NCBI GenBank assembly: GCA_020851735.1
Contig: JADZCD010000020.1
Span: 1 to 64,000, forward strand
Length of the DNA: 64,000 nt
Origin: Phycisphaeraceae bacterium
Lineage (GTDB): Bacteria > Planctomycetota > Phycisphaerae > Phycisphaerales > Phycisphaeraceae
Direction: 5' to 3'
The translations under genes were made by a program, and so were the position numbers. The notes under the pieces are model-generated. The model worked only from the letters and a program-made list of their open reading frames with translations. It was not told the DNA's origin and ran no database searches. Below are positions 9,280 to 17,477 of this stretch, piece by piece. The stretch's first letter is position 1, and each line of letters opens with the position of its first letter.

Positions 9280-10290
9280 TCATCGACGCAACCGGGCGAC
9301 CACATCAGTCAACAACAGAGCAGATGGTCCAGAAGGGTCGCCTTGGGCGAGGCAATTGTGCAACTGGCGGCCGGCGAATTCGGCGGTATGGGCCGATAGT
9401 AAGAAGGCTCCCAAGGCCCAGGGCTGGGTGGTGACGTTGTCCGGCTCGGTGTTTTCCAGGTGATAGAGACAGGCGGATTCGATGCGGTTGAGCCAGGCGG
9501 CGTTTTGATCGATTGCCCAGAGGTTGAAAAGGGCGTGGAGGCTAAGTAACTCCCGATAACACCAGGCGTCCAACGATTCGACGCCCCCGCCCCCGGAAGT
9601 GAGCCCACCCCCGGAAGTGGTCGCGGCCCCGGAAGTGGCCAAACTGGCGGGAGTGATCGAGTCGGCCCCGCATTTCCATGCGGGGCTGAGCGGGGCGGGG
9701 CCAAGGGGGAGTAAGCCCCCATGGCGCGAGGCTGGGGAGGATTGGGGAAGAGGGCGCTTAAGGACGGCGTCCACAGCTTGGCGGCAAAGCTCCAGGCGAT
9801 CGGGCAATCCGAAAAGGAGGGCGTGTTCGTAGACGCACAGGGCGGACCAGAGCGCGTCGGCTGGGTTGGGCGCGCCCGTGGCCGGCGGGACCAGGCGGGC
9901 GAGCATGGGGGCAAGGGCCTGGGTGAGGAGGTCGGCGAAGGTTTGGTCCAGGGGCAGATGACATTCGCGAGAGGCGGAGAGCGTCAGGTGCAGGACCAGG
10001 GCGTAGTATTCGGGGCGGCGGTGGGTGGAGGCGTCGGTGAGGAAAGTGGAAGGGGGATCGCTTTGCGCGCAGGCGGCTAAGTGTACGACGGCAGAGCGCA
10101 GGGCCCCCACTTCCGCGGGGTCGATGGATTGGCCGGCGACATGGCGGAGGAGGAGGCGCGCGGCGGGCAGGCCCAAGTCGATGGTGGGGGTGGAAAGCGG
10201 AGGGAGCTGGGCGAAGGCGGGGGAGAGGATTAGGCGGGCTAAACTTTCCGCCAGTTGGTGGTATACGGTAAGCTGAGCCGAGGAATTCAT
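9280..10290 (-). CDS. Unidentified protein with an in-frame repeat insertion
   Basis: A 336-residue, mostly helical, Leu/Ala-rich protein that I do not recognise. Residues about 190-238 are of different character (Gly, Ser, Pro, Thr) and are encoded by repeat DNA: a type D hairpin gives SPAWKCGA at residues 202-209 and type E repeats give SGGG and TSGGGGVE up to residue 238. Removing this block joins two helical segments, the second starting at LDAWCYRELLSLHALFNLW. The reading frame stays open throughout. The same peptide SPAWKCGA and the same right-hand boundary occur in sthA (28682-30214). Confidence 0.6.
   Translation of the reverse strand: MNSSAQLTVYHQLAESLARLILSPAFAQLPPLSTPTIDLGLPAARLLLRHVAGQSIDPAEVGALRSAVVHLAACAQSDPPSTFLTDASTHRRPEYYALVLHLTLSASRECHLPLDQTFADLLTQALAPMLARLVPPATGAPNPADALWSALCVYEHALLFGLPDRLELCRQAVDAVLKRPLPQSSPASRHGGLLPLGPAPLSPAWKCGADSITPASLATSGAATTSGGGLTSGGGGVESLDAWCYRELLSLHALFNLWAIDQNAAWLNRIESACLYHLENTEPDNVTTQPWALGAFLLSAHTAEFAGRQLHNCLAQGDPSGPSALLLTDVVARLRR
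9577..9735 (+). repeat. Type E/D repeat cluster inside a coding region
   Basis: Several CCCCGGAAG units at 9588-9640, then the type D palindrome CCCCGCAT-ttcc-ATGCGGGG at 9666-9685, then a GGGGGAGTAAGCCCCC hairpin near 9715. The left 23 bases (9577-9599) are identical to 29327-29349 in sthA. All lie inside the 9280-10290 gene without breaking its frame. Confidence 0.85.
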
Positions 10291-10317
10291 GACCTTATTC
10301 TATGAAACCTGAATCAA

Positions 10318-10455
10318 AAGAACCGCCCAGTCGCCAAGAGCGCCAAGAAGACAGCCAAGATGAGTGTTTAAGAGAAGAAACCATTGCTTCATGACGGTTT
10401 GAAACTTGGCGGCATTGGCGGCGTGGCGGTTTAATGTATTTTGTCGGCGGTTTTA
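10318..10455. repeat. Inverted-repeat element K (about 135 bp), copy 1
   Basis: The arm AACCGCC..AGTCGCCAAG is answered by CTTGGCGGCATTGGCG and TGGCGGTT, with TAATGTATTTTGTCGG at the right end. A homologous copy lies at 36144-36278, sharing the arms, the middle block CAAGATGA.TGTTT, TTCATGAC and the right end TATTTTGT..GCGGTT. It looks like a small non-coding mobile or hairpin element; both copies sit directly upstream of a plus-strand gene. Confidence 0.75.
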
Positions 10456-10460
10456 AAGTG

Positions 10461-10466
10461 GAAGGA
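10461..10466 (+). promoter_or_regulatory. Ribosome binding site deciding the Rieske start
   Basis: GAAGGA lies 7 bases before the TTG at 10474. The more distal TTG at 10441 falls inside repeat element K and has no such site, so translation more likely begins at 10474. Confidence 0.55.
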
Positions 10467-10473
10467 ACGATCG

Positions 10474-10803
10474 TTGGCTGAGCGTTGGGTGGACATCGCG
10501 GCGGCGGAGGATTTCCCGCCGGGGACGCAGGCGGCGGTGGAGGTGGGCGGGCGATCGCTGGTATTGATGAATCTGGACGAACGGTATTTCGCGGTGGCGA
10601 ATATCTGTCCGCACGCGGGGCGGCCGCTGGCGGAGGGCGAGGTGGCGAACTTCAAGCTGACGTGCCCGTTTCACGGGTATACGTATGACCTGCGGACGGG
10701 GAAAAACGTGGACTTTCCGCATGAAGAGCTGCCGGTGCGCACGTTCGCGGTGCGGGTGGAAAATGGCAGGGTGCAGGTTTTGATGGAAGATAGAGGCGGA
10801 TAG
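10474..10803 (+). CDS. Rieske [2Fe-2S] ferredoxin-like protein
   Basis: A small 109-residue protein made of one Rieske domain. The cluster ligands are in ICPHAGRPL (Cys45, His47) and TCPFHGYTYDL (Cys64, His67), spaced as in ferredoxin components of nitrite reductase or aromatic dioxygenase systems. There is no membrane anchor, so it is a soluble electron carrier. I use the TTG at 10474, because the longer ORF start at 10441 lies in repeat DNA. The partner enzyme is not evident: neighbours are an unknown gene and a peptidase. Confidence 0.88.
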   Translation: MAERWVDIAAAEDFPPGTQAAVEVGGRSLVLMNLDERYFAVANICPHAGRPLAEGEVANFKLTCPFHGYTYDLRTGKNVDFPHEELPVRTFAVRVENGRVQVLMEDRGG

Positions 10804-10850
10804 GAAAAACCGCCAAGTCGCCAAGAGCGCCAGGAAGGCAGCAAATAACA
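10804..10850. repeat. Element K, partial copy (left arm only)
   Basis: AAAACCGCCAAGTCGCCAAG followed by AGCGCCAGGAAGGCAG matches the left arm of the elements at 10318 and 36144; the right arm is missing. It sits between the Rieske and peptidase genes. Confidence 0.6.
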
Positions 10851-10894
10851 ATCGCGCGGCTGATCGGCGGAAGTTCGAGGAAGGGAACCATCAC

Positions 10895-12289
10895 ATGCTC
10901 AGTCAAGTACTGGAACATTTAAAGCAGGATCAGGCGGCGGCGCTAGAGCGGTTTGAAAAGCTGCTGTCGATACCGAGTGTGAGCACGGACCCGGCGTATG
11001 GGTCACACGTGAACCAGGCGGCCCAGTGGCTGGTCGATGAGCTTAACGGCTTGGGCTTGCAGGCGCGGGTGATGCCGACGGGGGGTCACCCGGTGGTGGT
11101 GGCGGAAACGCCGGGGCCGCTGGCGGCGACGACGGAGCGCAAGATGCTGTTTTATGGGCATTACGACGTGCAGCCGCCGGACCCGCTGGAGAAGTGGACC
11201 AGCCCGCCGTTTACGCCGACGCGGCGGGCGGGGGCGATCTATGCGCGCGGGGCGAGCGATGACAAGGGCCCGGTGTGCTGCTTTATCGAGGCGCTGCGGG
11301 CGTGGCTTAAGACGACGGGAAAGCTGCCGCTGCCGGTGACGCTGATGATCGAGGGCGAAGAGGAATGCGGCGGGGAAGAGCACTTAATTGAGTTTATTAA
11401 GAAGAACAAGAAGCTGCTGCAGGCGGACCTGGCGCTGGTCAGCGACACGGGCGTGTGGGAGGCGGACGGCCAGACGATACCGGCGATCACGTATGGGCTG
11501 CGCGGGCTGGTTTATTTTGATATTCAACTGCACGGGCCCAAGCGCGATCTGCACAGCGGAGCGTATGGGGGGATTTTGGCTAATCCGGCGACGATGCTGA
11601 TGCGGGTGATCGCCAAGCTGTTTGATGAGAATAATCGCCTTACGATTCCGGGTTTTTACGACGACGTGCAGCCGGTGAGCGCGGAGGAAAAGGCTTGCTG
11701 GGCGAAGCTGCCGTTTGATGAGGTGGAGCAATTTAAATCGCTGGGGGTGAGTCGGCCGTTCGGGGAGAAGGGGTTTGATTTGTTCGGCCGAATGTGGGCG
11801 CGCCCGTGCTGCGACGTGAATGGGATGTACGGAGGCTACGAAGGCGAAGGGGCGAAGACGATTATCCCGGCGTTCGCGGGGGCGAAGATCAGTTTTCGCC
11901 TGCCGGCCAAGCAGGACCCGCGACGTATCGTGGAGCTGGTGGAGAACTGGCTGCGGGCGCAGGACACGGGCGGCTGCACGTGGAAGATTCAGCGGCTGGG
12001 GGCGGCGCACCCGGTGCTCGTGCCGATGGATTCGCCGTACATGCGGGCGGCGGCGCGGGGGTTGCGGACGGCGTTCGGCAGAGACCCGGTGCTGATCCGC
12101 GAGGGGGCGACGATTCCGGTGGTGGCGGATATCCAGCAACTGCTGGGGCTGGACGCAATCCTGATCGGGTTCGGCAAGGACGACGACTGCATCCATTCGC
12201 CGAATGAGAAGTTCGATCTGGAGATGTTCGCGCAGGGCTGCCGGGCGCATGCGTGTCTGTTGGAGGAGTTGGCGAAGGGGGGGGAGTGA
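10895..12289 (+). CDS. M20 family metallopeptidase (dipeptidase)
   Basis: A 464-residue di-zinc peptidase of the M20 dipeptidase/Cys-Gly dipeptidase type. FYGHYDVQPPD (His89 ligand, Asp91) is at residues 86-96, GASDDKGP (bridging Asp) at 119-126 and MIEGEEECGGEEH with the catalytic Glu at 151-163. The dimerisation/lid domain, roughly 200-340, contains DLHSGAYGGILANP; the last zinc His is expected in DDCIHSPNEKF near the C-terminus. No signal peptide is seen, so it is probably cytoplasmic. GGAAGGGAA precedes the ATG. It likely hydrolyses short peptides from protein or glutathione turnover. Confidence 0.92.
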   Translation: MLSQVLEHLKQDQAAALERFEKLLSIPSVSTDPAYGSHVNQAAQWLVDELNGLGLQARVMPTGGHPVVVAETPGPLAATTERKMLFYGHYDVQPPDPLEKWTSPPFTPTRRAGAIYARGASDDKGPVCCFIEALRAWLKTTGKLPLPVTLMIEGEEECGGEEHLIEFIKKNKKLLQADLALVSDTGVWEADGQTIPAITYGLRGLVYFDIQLHGPKRDLHSGAYGGILANPATMLMRVIAKLFDENNRLTIPGFYDDVQPVSAEEKACWAKLPFDEVEQFKSLGVSRPFGEKGFDLFGRMWARPCCDVNGMYGGYEGEGAKTIIPAFAGAKISFRLPAKQDPRRIVELVENWLRAQDTGGCTWKIQRLGAAHPVLVPMDSPYMRAAARGLRTAFGRDPVLIREGATIPVVADIQQLLGLDAILIGFGKDDDCIHSPNEKFDLEMFAQGCRAHACLLEELAKGGE

Positions 12290-12748
12290 AGAGATTCACC
12301 GCCGAGGACGCCGAGGACGCAGAGAAAGACAAGGAATTAGGCCGGGGATGAATGCAGATGGACGCGGATGAATGCGAAGAAATTGATTGTTTGAGGATAT
12401 TCGCCGCGGAGGGCGCGGGAGATGTCCAGGCGTGCTTTGTTCAAGACAGGTAAGACGACCCAGGCATGGCCCCCGGAAATGCCTGGGCTTGGACAAGGCA
12501 GAGAAGGCAGGCACACAGCAGGCTTCGCGATGCTGGGTGGCACCCGAGCGAAGGCAGGGCTTTATACCCTCACCGTTCGGCAGAGCTCACGGCCGAGGAC
12601 CTGCCCTCTCCGTGACAGGGAGAGGGGGGACAGGAACGCGGCGATCTGCGATCGCCCGCTAAACGGGCAGATGCCCAGGGAAGGAATCCCTGGGCTTTAT
12701 ATTGGCAATGATGGCAGGCGCACGGCGGTGGAGTCGAGGTTGTGCTAT
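12290..12748. repeat. Composite repeat cluster between convergent genes
   Basis: This 459-base gap is nearly all repeat: type F (TTCACCGCCGAGGACGCC, from 12295), ATGAATGCAGATGGACGC units, an A variant CCCAGGCAT...ATGCCTGGG (12459-12487), type H (12511-12545), type G carrying insert J (about 12566-12630), type B (GGCGATC-tgc-GATCGCC then CGCTAAACG, 12640-12666) and type A (12674-12694). All asymmetric modules lie in the plus orientation. Open frames across it are artefacts of repeat DNA. Confidence 0.85.
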
Positions 12749-13987
12749 CTAGGCCCCGAAGAGGTTGGGGGGTTGGAACATGTTTTTTTGGCGGAAGTAG
12801 TCGAGGGCTTCGTCGGTGGTTTTGAAGACCTTGGTGGCGGTTTCGGTGACGAAGGGTGAGGGGCTGCGGCGGGGACGCCAGACGACGTAGACTTCCTTGC
12901 CGTGCTCGTGGGCGTGCTGGAGTTCGCGTTCGACGCCGCTGGACAGGCCGGGGATGCCGAAGGATTCGGGGGAGGAGGCGGAGGCAGGCACGGCGATCTG
13001 CGATCGCCCGCTAAACGAGGAGGATGGTGATTCACCGCTTACTGACGTGCGCGGCTCGTTGATGCAGGCGATTGCGGGGGCGGGGAGTTCGGGGACGTAG
13101 CTGACGATCATGTCGGACTGGTCGATGAGTTTGAAGTCGCGGGCGTAGATCTGGCCGTCGATGTCGCCGGCGATGTCCAGGACTTGTTTGACGGAGACGG
13201 GGAAAGACTGGGGCGTGTCGTCGCCTAGGAGGCCGTGGCCCTGGATGAAGTCGCGGCTCTGCGTGGCGGCGGCGATGGCGGAATCCAGGAGGAGTTTTTC
13301 ATCCACGTCGCCGGGGTCGAAGGTGATGAATTGTTCGGCCAGGCGGCGGCGGAAGTCGTTGATCTCGGCCAGGACGGCGGGCATGCCGACGACGTGGGTC
13401 ATGGGGAAGGAGGGGTAGACCTTGCGCATGGTGGGGCGACAGACCAGGCGGAAGACGGTTTCGACGGTCGGCTCGTGGCGCCCGCGGGCGAGGATGTAAA
13501 AGCGCTGGGCGCAACCCAGAGCCTGGGCGAGCAGCTCGGTGGCCATGATCTCTTCCTCACGCCAGACCATCAGGTCCTTGAGGGAAACGTCCAGGGTGTG
13601 CTCGCCGTGCAGGCGGCGGTGGACGACTTCGATGTTGTCCACCAGGCAGATGAGCATGTCGGGGGCCAGGGCGCGGGCCTGGTCGAAATCAAAGGCGCTA
13701 AAGAGGCCGTGCCGCCAGCGGAAGGTGGCGTGGGTGTTGACGAGGATGTGCTTGTATTTGGCGGATTCGGTGATGATGTCCTTAAAGGCGGAGCGGCGGA
13801 GGGAGGAAAGGCGGGAGAGGGGCAGGTCGAGGATGCGCCCGGGCGAGAGGTCGGGGGCTTCGGCGTACATCATCTGCCCGACGTTGTAGAGGGCGACGGA
13901 CTCGCCGCGCTCGGAAGCTAACTGCACGACGCGCTGCAGATAGGGCCTTTTGTCCATTCCGACCTGGCCGGTGACGATGGCGCGCAT
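12749..13987 (-). CDS. P-loop nucleotide-kinase-like protein with deoxyribosyltransferase-like C-terminus and repeat insertion
   Basis: A 412-residue protein from the ATG at 13987 (MRAIVTGQVG). The N-terminal half looks like a divergent P-loop/adenylate-kinase fold (IVTGQVGMDKRPYL, then HILVNTHATFRW and DMLICLVDNI). The C-terminal part, from about residue 280, resembles nucleoside 2-deoxyribosyltransferase-like domains: QIYARDFKLIDQSDMIVSYVPELP followed, after an interruption, by IPGLSSGVERELQHAHEHGKEVYVVW. Residues about 308-344 between these two pieces are encoded by repeat types C and B (NEPRTSVSG and FSGRSQIAV) in frame. Substrate and reaction are not known; a nucleotide-handling role is inferred. 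Confidence 0.6.
   Translation of the reverse strand: MRAIVTGQVGMDKRPYLQRVVQLASERGESVALYNVGQMMYAEAPDLSPGRILDLPLSRLSSLRRSAFKDIITESAKYKHILVNTHATFRWRHGLFSAFDFDQARALAPDMLICLVDNIEVVHRRLHGEHTLDVSLKDLMVWREEEIMATELLAQALGCAQRFYILARGRHEPTVETVFRLVCRPTMRKVYPSFPMTHVVGMPAVLAEINDFRRRLAEQFITFDPGDVDEKLLLDSAIAAATQSRDFIQGHGLLGDDTPQSFPVSVKQVLDIAGDIDGQIYARDFKLIDQSDMIVSYVPELPAPAIACINEPRTSVSGESPSSSFSGRSQIAVPASASSPESFGIPGLSSGVERELQHAHEHGKEVYVVWRPRRSPSPFVTETATKVFKTTDEALDYFRQKNMFQPPNLFGA
12956..13066 (+). repeat. B + C repeat modules inside a coding region
   Basis: Type B (GGCGATC-tgc-GATCGCC, CGCTAAACG) at 12992-13017 is followed by type C (GCTTACTGACGTGCGCGGC TCGTT) at about 13038-13061. The A hairpin that separates B and C in the intergenic copies at 24681 and 26414 is absent. 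On the minus strand the block is translated in frame in the surrounding gene. Confidence 0.85.
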
Positions 13988-14393
13988 GAGTGTTCCTTGT
14001 CTGTCAGCCAACCACCTCTGGGGCACGCTACGCTTAGCCCCAGCCACCCTCCGGCACCGGACGCAATGCCGGCCCCACCTTTCCAGGTGGGGCTATATCG
14101 AATCCCAATACGGGCCCCGCATTTCCATGCGGGGCTACCCCCGGAAGCAGTCTCGCCCCCGGAAGTCGTGTCGCCCCCGGAAGTGCCCACGGAAGTAATT
14201 GCCGCGGCGGAGACTTAGCGGGGGAGCGCACGTGGGCGGGGGCGATTATATCGGCTGGGCGGGGGCGGGCCCGGTTGTGTTCGGTGGGGGGATGGTGCAT
14301 CATATGGTTTGGACCCGTTCACGAGTTCTTGCCGGGAACGGGGAGGTAGGAGTCCGGTCACCGCGTCCCAACACCTTTCTGGGAGCCAGCGTC
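13988..14393. repeat. Repeat-rich divergent intergenic region
   Basis: From left to right: type I hairpin CTGGGGC...GCCCCAG (14018-14043), two D-like palindromes (CCCCACCT-ttcc-AGGTGGGG, 14073-14092, and CCCCGCAT-ttcc-ATGCGGGG, 14115-14134) and a run of CCCCCGGAAG units (about 14143-14195). The two D stems differ by paired changes that keep complementarity. The last 190 bases, up to 14393, are repeat-free and should carry the floA promoter. Confidence 0.8.
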
Positions 14394-15410
14394 ATGGATA
14401 TGAATACGATTCTCGGAATTGTTCTGGTCATCGCCCTGCTGTTTCTGGTTTTTTTAATTGTGCTGGTGGGCAGCTATATCTCGCTATGGTTCCAGGCGTG
14501 GCTGAGCGACGCGCCGGTGGGTTTGGGCGAACTGATCGGGATGCGGTTTAGAAAGGTGGACACGCGGGTGATTGTGTACGCCCGCATTCAGTCGGTGAAG
14601 GCGGGGTTGACCATCAGCACGGCGCAGCTGGAGACGCATTATCTGGCTGGCGGACACGTGCGCAGCGTGGTGAACGCGATGATCGCGGCGTACCGGGCGA
14701 AGATTAATCTTTCGTGGGATACGGCCTGCGCCATTGACCTGGCGGGGCGGGATATTCTGGACGCGGTGCAGACGTCGGTGAATCCGAAGGTGATTGACTG
14801 CCCGAATCCCGCCAAGGGGGCGGACACGATCGCGGCGGTGGCGGCGGACGGGATTCAATTAAAGGCCAAGGCGCGGGTGACGGTGCGGACGAACATCGCC
14901 CGGTTGATCGGCGGGGCGACGGAAGAAACGGTGATCGCCCGCGTGGGGCAGGGGATTGTGTCGGCCATCGGGTCGGCGGCCAGCTACAAGAGCGTGCTGG
15001 AAAACCCCTCGAAGATTTCCAAGGTGGTGCTGGAAGAAGGATTGGCGGCGGGGACGGCGTTTGAGATTGTGTCGATCGACATCGCGGACGTGGAAGTGGC
15101 GGAGAACGTGGGGGCCCGGTTGCAGGCGGATCAGGCGGAGGCGGACAAGCGGCGGTTCCAGGCGGAGGCGGAAAAGCGGCGGGCCATGGCCATCGCCCAG
15201 GAACAGGAATTTAAGGCGGAAATCCAGAAGAATCAGGCGTTGGTGGTGCTGGCTGAATCCGAGGTGCCCAAGGCGATGGCGGAGGCCTTCCGCAACGGGA
15301 ACATGGGCATCATGGACTACTACCGGCTGCGCAACGTGCAGGCGGATACGGCGATGCGCTCGAGCATCGCCGGTGAGCCACAGAACAAGCCGGGGCAGCC
15401 CAACGCGTAG
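14394..15410 (+). CDS. floA: Flotillin-like protein FloA (SPFH/band-7 family)
   Basis: A 338-residue membrane scaffold. A hydrophobic N-terminal stretch (about residues 5-30) anchors it, followed by the conserved FloA block [26 protein letters not shown], the SPFH domain (about 60-230) and an Ala/Glu-rich helical C-terminus ([18 protein letters not shown]) that oligomerises. FloA marks bacterial membrane microdomains in Gram-positives and planctomycetes. An open frame extends back to 14199, but [10 protein letters not shown] at 14394 is the homologous start. It is transcribed alone and followed by a strong terminator-like hairpin. Confidence 0.93.
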   Translation: MDMNTILGIVLVIALLFLVFLIVLVGSYISLWFQAWLSDAPVGLGELIGMRFRKVDTRVIVYARIQSVKAGLTISTAQLETHYLAGGHVRSVVNAMIAAYRAKINLSWDTACAIDLAGRDILDAVQTSVNPKVIDCPNPAKGADTIAAVAADGIQLKAKARVTVRTNIARLIGGATEETVIARVGQGIVSAIGSAASYKSVLENPSKISKVVLEEGLAAGTAFEIVSIDIADVEVAENVGARLQADQAEADKRRFQAEAEKRRAMAIAQEQEFKAEIQKNQALVVLAESEVPKAMAEAFRNGNMGIMDYYRLRNVQADTAMRSSIAGEPQNKPGQPNA

Positions 15411-15445
15411 GGGCGGGGCGATGCAAATGGTGTTGATAAGGAAGA

Positions 15446-15476
15446 CCCAGGGCCCGGTGGCCCTGGGCTTTTTTTT
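15446..15476 (+). terminator. Rho-independent terminator of floA
   Basis: A 9-bp stem CCCAGGGCC/GGCCCTGGG with loop CGGT is followed by CTTTTTTTT, 36 bases past the floA stop codon. The stem belongs to the type A repeat class, so a repeat copy seems to serve as the terminator. Confidence 0.85.
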
Positions 15477-15617
15477 GCGCGCAGGAGGGGAAGCGTGACG
15501 GGAGGTGTAAAACGGCGGCAGGCGGGCAGACCATGGAGGGCAGGCAAAGCGCTGAGGCACCCAGGGATGGCAATCCCTGGGCTTGTAAGACAGGACGTGC
15601 GGAATAGGAAGGCGGCG

Positions 15618-15644
15618 CCCAGGGTTTTTTTCCTGGGTTTTTTT
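15618..15644 (+). terminator. Terminator-like hairpin of A type
   Basis: CCCAGG, a T-rich loop, CCTGGG and then seven T residues. Being T-rich in loop and tail it differs from the usual A consensus but would terminate transcription reading rightwards. Confidence 0.55.
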
Positions 15645-15818
15645 CAGGCGTTTTTCCGGGCGGGGGCTTCGAGAGAGGGGACCTTCGGTCCGCCCGCTAA
15701 ACGGGAAGGTGCCCAGGGATTTCTTCCCTGGGCTTTATTGATGCCAGGCACAAGGCAACCCGCGGATGCCCCCCGGAAGTGCTGTGTGGCACCCTGCGGA
15801 GGGGGAAAGCGCGGAAAG

Positions 15819-17477
15819 CTATACGGCGAAGGTGTGGGGCCAGGCGAGTTCGACGCCTTGGTAGGTCAGCCAGTTCTGGAGTTCGGCGAGCTGGTCGCGG
15901 TTTTCGCGGACGGCGCGGGGGATGGTGTTGTGCTCGAGGCAGTAAGCGGCGGTCATGGCGGCGGATTCGCCGATGTTCCACTCGGTGGGGTGCAGGCGAT
16001 AGCAGCCGTTGGAGATGTGGGTGGACCCGATGTTCTTGCAGGCGGCTAGAAGATTGTTCACACGCTGGGGGATGAGGGCGCCGAGGGGAATCTGGTAGGG
16101 CAGGGAGGAGATGTCGATGTAATTATCGCCGCCGGTGGAGGGGTGGAGGTCGATGCGATAGCAGCCCAGGCCGACGGAGTCGAAGAAGGGCTCGGCGTGG
16201 ATGTCTTGCGCGGAAGGGCTGGCGGAGGAGGGGTCCTGCCCGCCGCGGGCGAGGAGTCCGACGTGGTTTTCGGTGACGGTGAAGACGGCGCGGATGCGGC
16301 GGGACTCGCGGATGTAGGGGGCTTTGGCCAGGCCGTTGGAGGTGCCGACGAGGTCGGGGCGCAGGTGCAGGCCGGGGTAACCCTGCCCGCCTTTAGGACG
16401 CGGGGCATCCGTCTGCATCCAGTAAAAGAGGCTGAGGGAAAGTTGTTTGGCGTCGTGTAGGTAGCGTTGGGCGTCTTCGGGGCGGGCGTCGATGAGGTTG
16501 CCTTCGAGGTAGTCGTTTTGGGGCCAATTGACCAAGGTGACTTCGAAGGGTCTGGCGTGGGGTTCGTAATGGTCGGCACAGACGATGCGGCGATAGAGCC
16601 AGAGGCGAGACTCATCGCCCTGGACACGGTCTTCGGTCAAGAGGACGTTGCGGCGAATGACGGAGACGTCACGCGGGGAGCAGGTGTTCCATATTAGGAG
16701 GGGCCCGCACCAGGGGGGAGTCATGGCGGGGAGCTGGTCGCGCCATTTTTCGTATTGGGCGGGTTTTTCGATCAGATAGCGTGAGCCGATGACTTCCGGG
16801 GGGCGGGGGTCAAAGGCCATGGGGAAGCACCAGGTCAGAGCCTGGACGTTGCCGGGGCCGGCGAGACGGCCGTCGTTGTCCTGCACGGCGTGGGGTTCGC
16901 TGGTGTCGCGCTGGGATTCGGCGCCGCTTACGTACTCCACGCCGGCGAGGGGAAGGACATCGCCAAGCTCGGTGGCGTCCAGGAAATATTTAGCTTCGAT
17001 GGTGACGGGCTGACCGGTGTCGAGGTTCAGGAGGGTGACGCCGTTGATGCGGTCGCGGTCGACGTCGGCGGCGGAGATTTTGTGGTTGAGCAGGACGATC
17101 AATTGGCCGCGGGAGCGATAGGCGGCCAGCATCTGATCGAGGACAGCCAAGGCGACGCGCGGCTCATGGCAGAGGCGTGAGACGTGGCCGTTGCCGGGGT
17201 TGAGGTGCGAATCGCGCAGGGCTTGGCTGGTCAGCGGATAGTGCTGCTTGTAGTAGGCGCGGACGGCTTGGCGGAACTGGCGGTAGCGGCGGGTGCAGCC
17301 GAATTGCTCGATCCAGGGGTGCTCGTCGGGCGGGACGGCTTGGGAGGTCAATTGCCCACCGAGCCAGTCGGTTTCCTCGGTGAGAACGACCCGCTTGCCT
17401 AAGGCACAGGCGCCCAGAGCGGCGGCACAACCGCCCAGGCTGCCGCCGATGACAAGAATGTCGGTGTGGAGTTGCAT
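15819..17477 (-). CDS. FAD-dependent oxidoreductase (FAD_oxidored type)
   Basis: A 552-residue flavoprotein. The N-terminal DILVIGGSLGGCAAALGACALGKRV (residues 5-30) is an FAD-binding Rossmann motif and GGQLTSQAV near residue 41-49 follows it. AKYFLDATELGDVLPLAGVEYVSG (about 160-185) and the C-terminal NNLLAACKNIGSTHISNGCYRLHPTEWNIGESA are diagnostic of the PF12831-like family, often annotated as xanthan-lyase-associated or glucose-inhibited-division-like oxidoreductases. The substrate is unknown; family members in this phylum are often near polysaccharide genes. It stands alone, flanked by repeat-filled gaps. Confidence 0.85.
   Translation of the reverse strand: MQLHTDILVIGGSLGGCAAALGACALGKRVVLTEETDWLGGQLTSQAVPPDEHPWIEQFGCTRRYRQFRQAVRAYYKQHYPLTSQALRDSHLNPGNGHVSRLCHEPRVALAVLDQMLAAYRSRGQLIVLLNHKISAADVDRDRINGVTLLNLDTGQPVTIEAKYFLDATELGDVLPLAGVEYVSGAESQRDTSEPHAVQDNDGRLAGPGNVQALTWCFPMAFDPRPPEVIGSRYLIEKPAQYEKWRDQLPAMTPPWCGPLLIWNTCSPRDVSVIRRNVLLTEDRVQGDESRLWLYRRIVCADHYEPHARPFEVTLVNWPQNDYLEGNLIDARPEDAQRYLHDAKQLSLSLFYWMQTDAPRPKGGQGYPGLHLRPDLVGTSNGLAKAPYIRESRRIRAVFTVTENHVGLLARGGQDPSSASPSAQDIHAEPFFDSVGLGCYRIDLHPSTGGDNYIDISSLPYQIPLGALIPQRVNNLLAACKNIGSTHISNGCYRLHPTEWNIGESAAMTAAYCLEHNTIPRAVRENRDQLAELQNWLTYQGVELAWPHTFAV

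Larger units (their letters stand above)
15411..15818. repeat. Repeat-rich intergenic region with several A-type hairpins
   Basis: Between convergent genes are four hairpins of the CCCAGG class: 15446-15476 and 15618-15644 (both with T tracts), 15560-15581 and 15712-15732. A B-like unit with a changed stem (GGACC-ttc-GGTCC then GCCCGCTAAACGGG, 15677-15704) precedes the last one. A fragment of H (GTGCTGTGTGGCACCC) lies at about 15779. No gene is seen. Confidence 0.8.

Noticed and set aside
9588-9640. CCCCGGAAG repeats as a CRISPR array
   Set aside because: Units are too short, spacing is irregular, there are no unique spacers of constant length and no cas genes are present.
12387-12859. Open frames in the 12.3-12.8 kb gap
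   Set aside because: They are translations of hairpin repeats with no resemblance to a protein family and run against or across the repeat modules.
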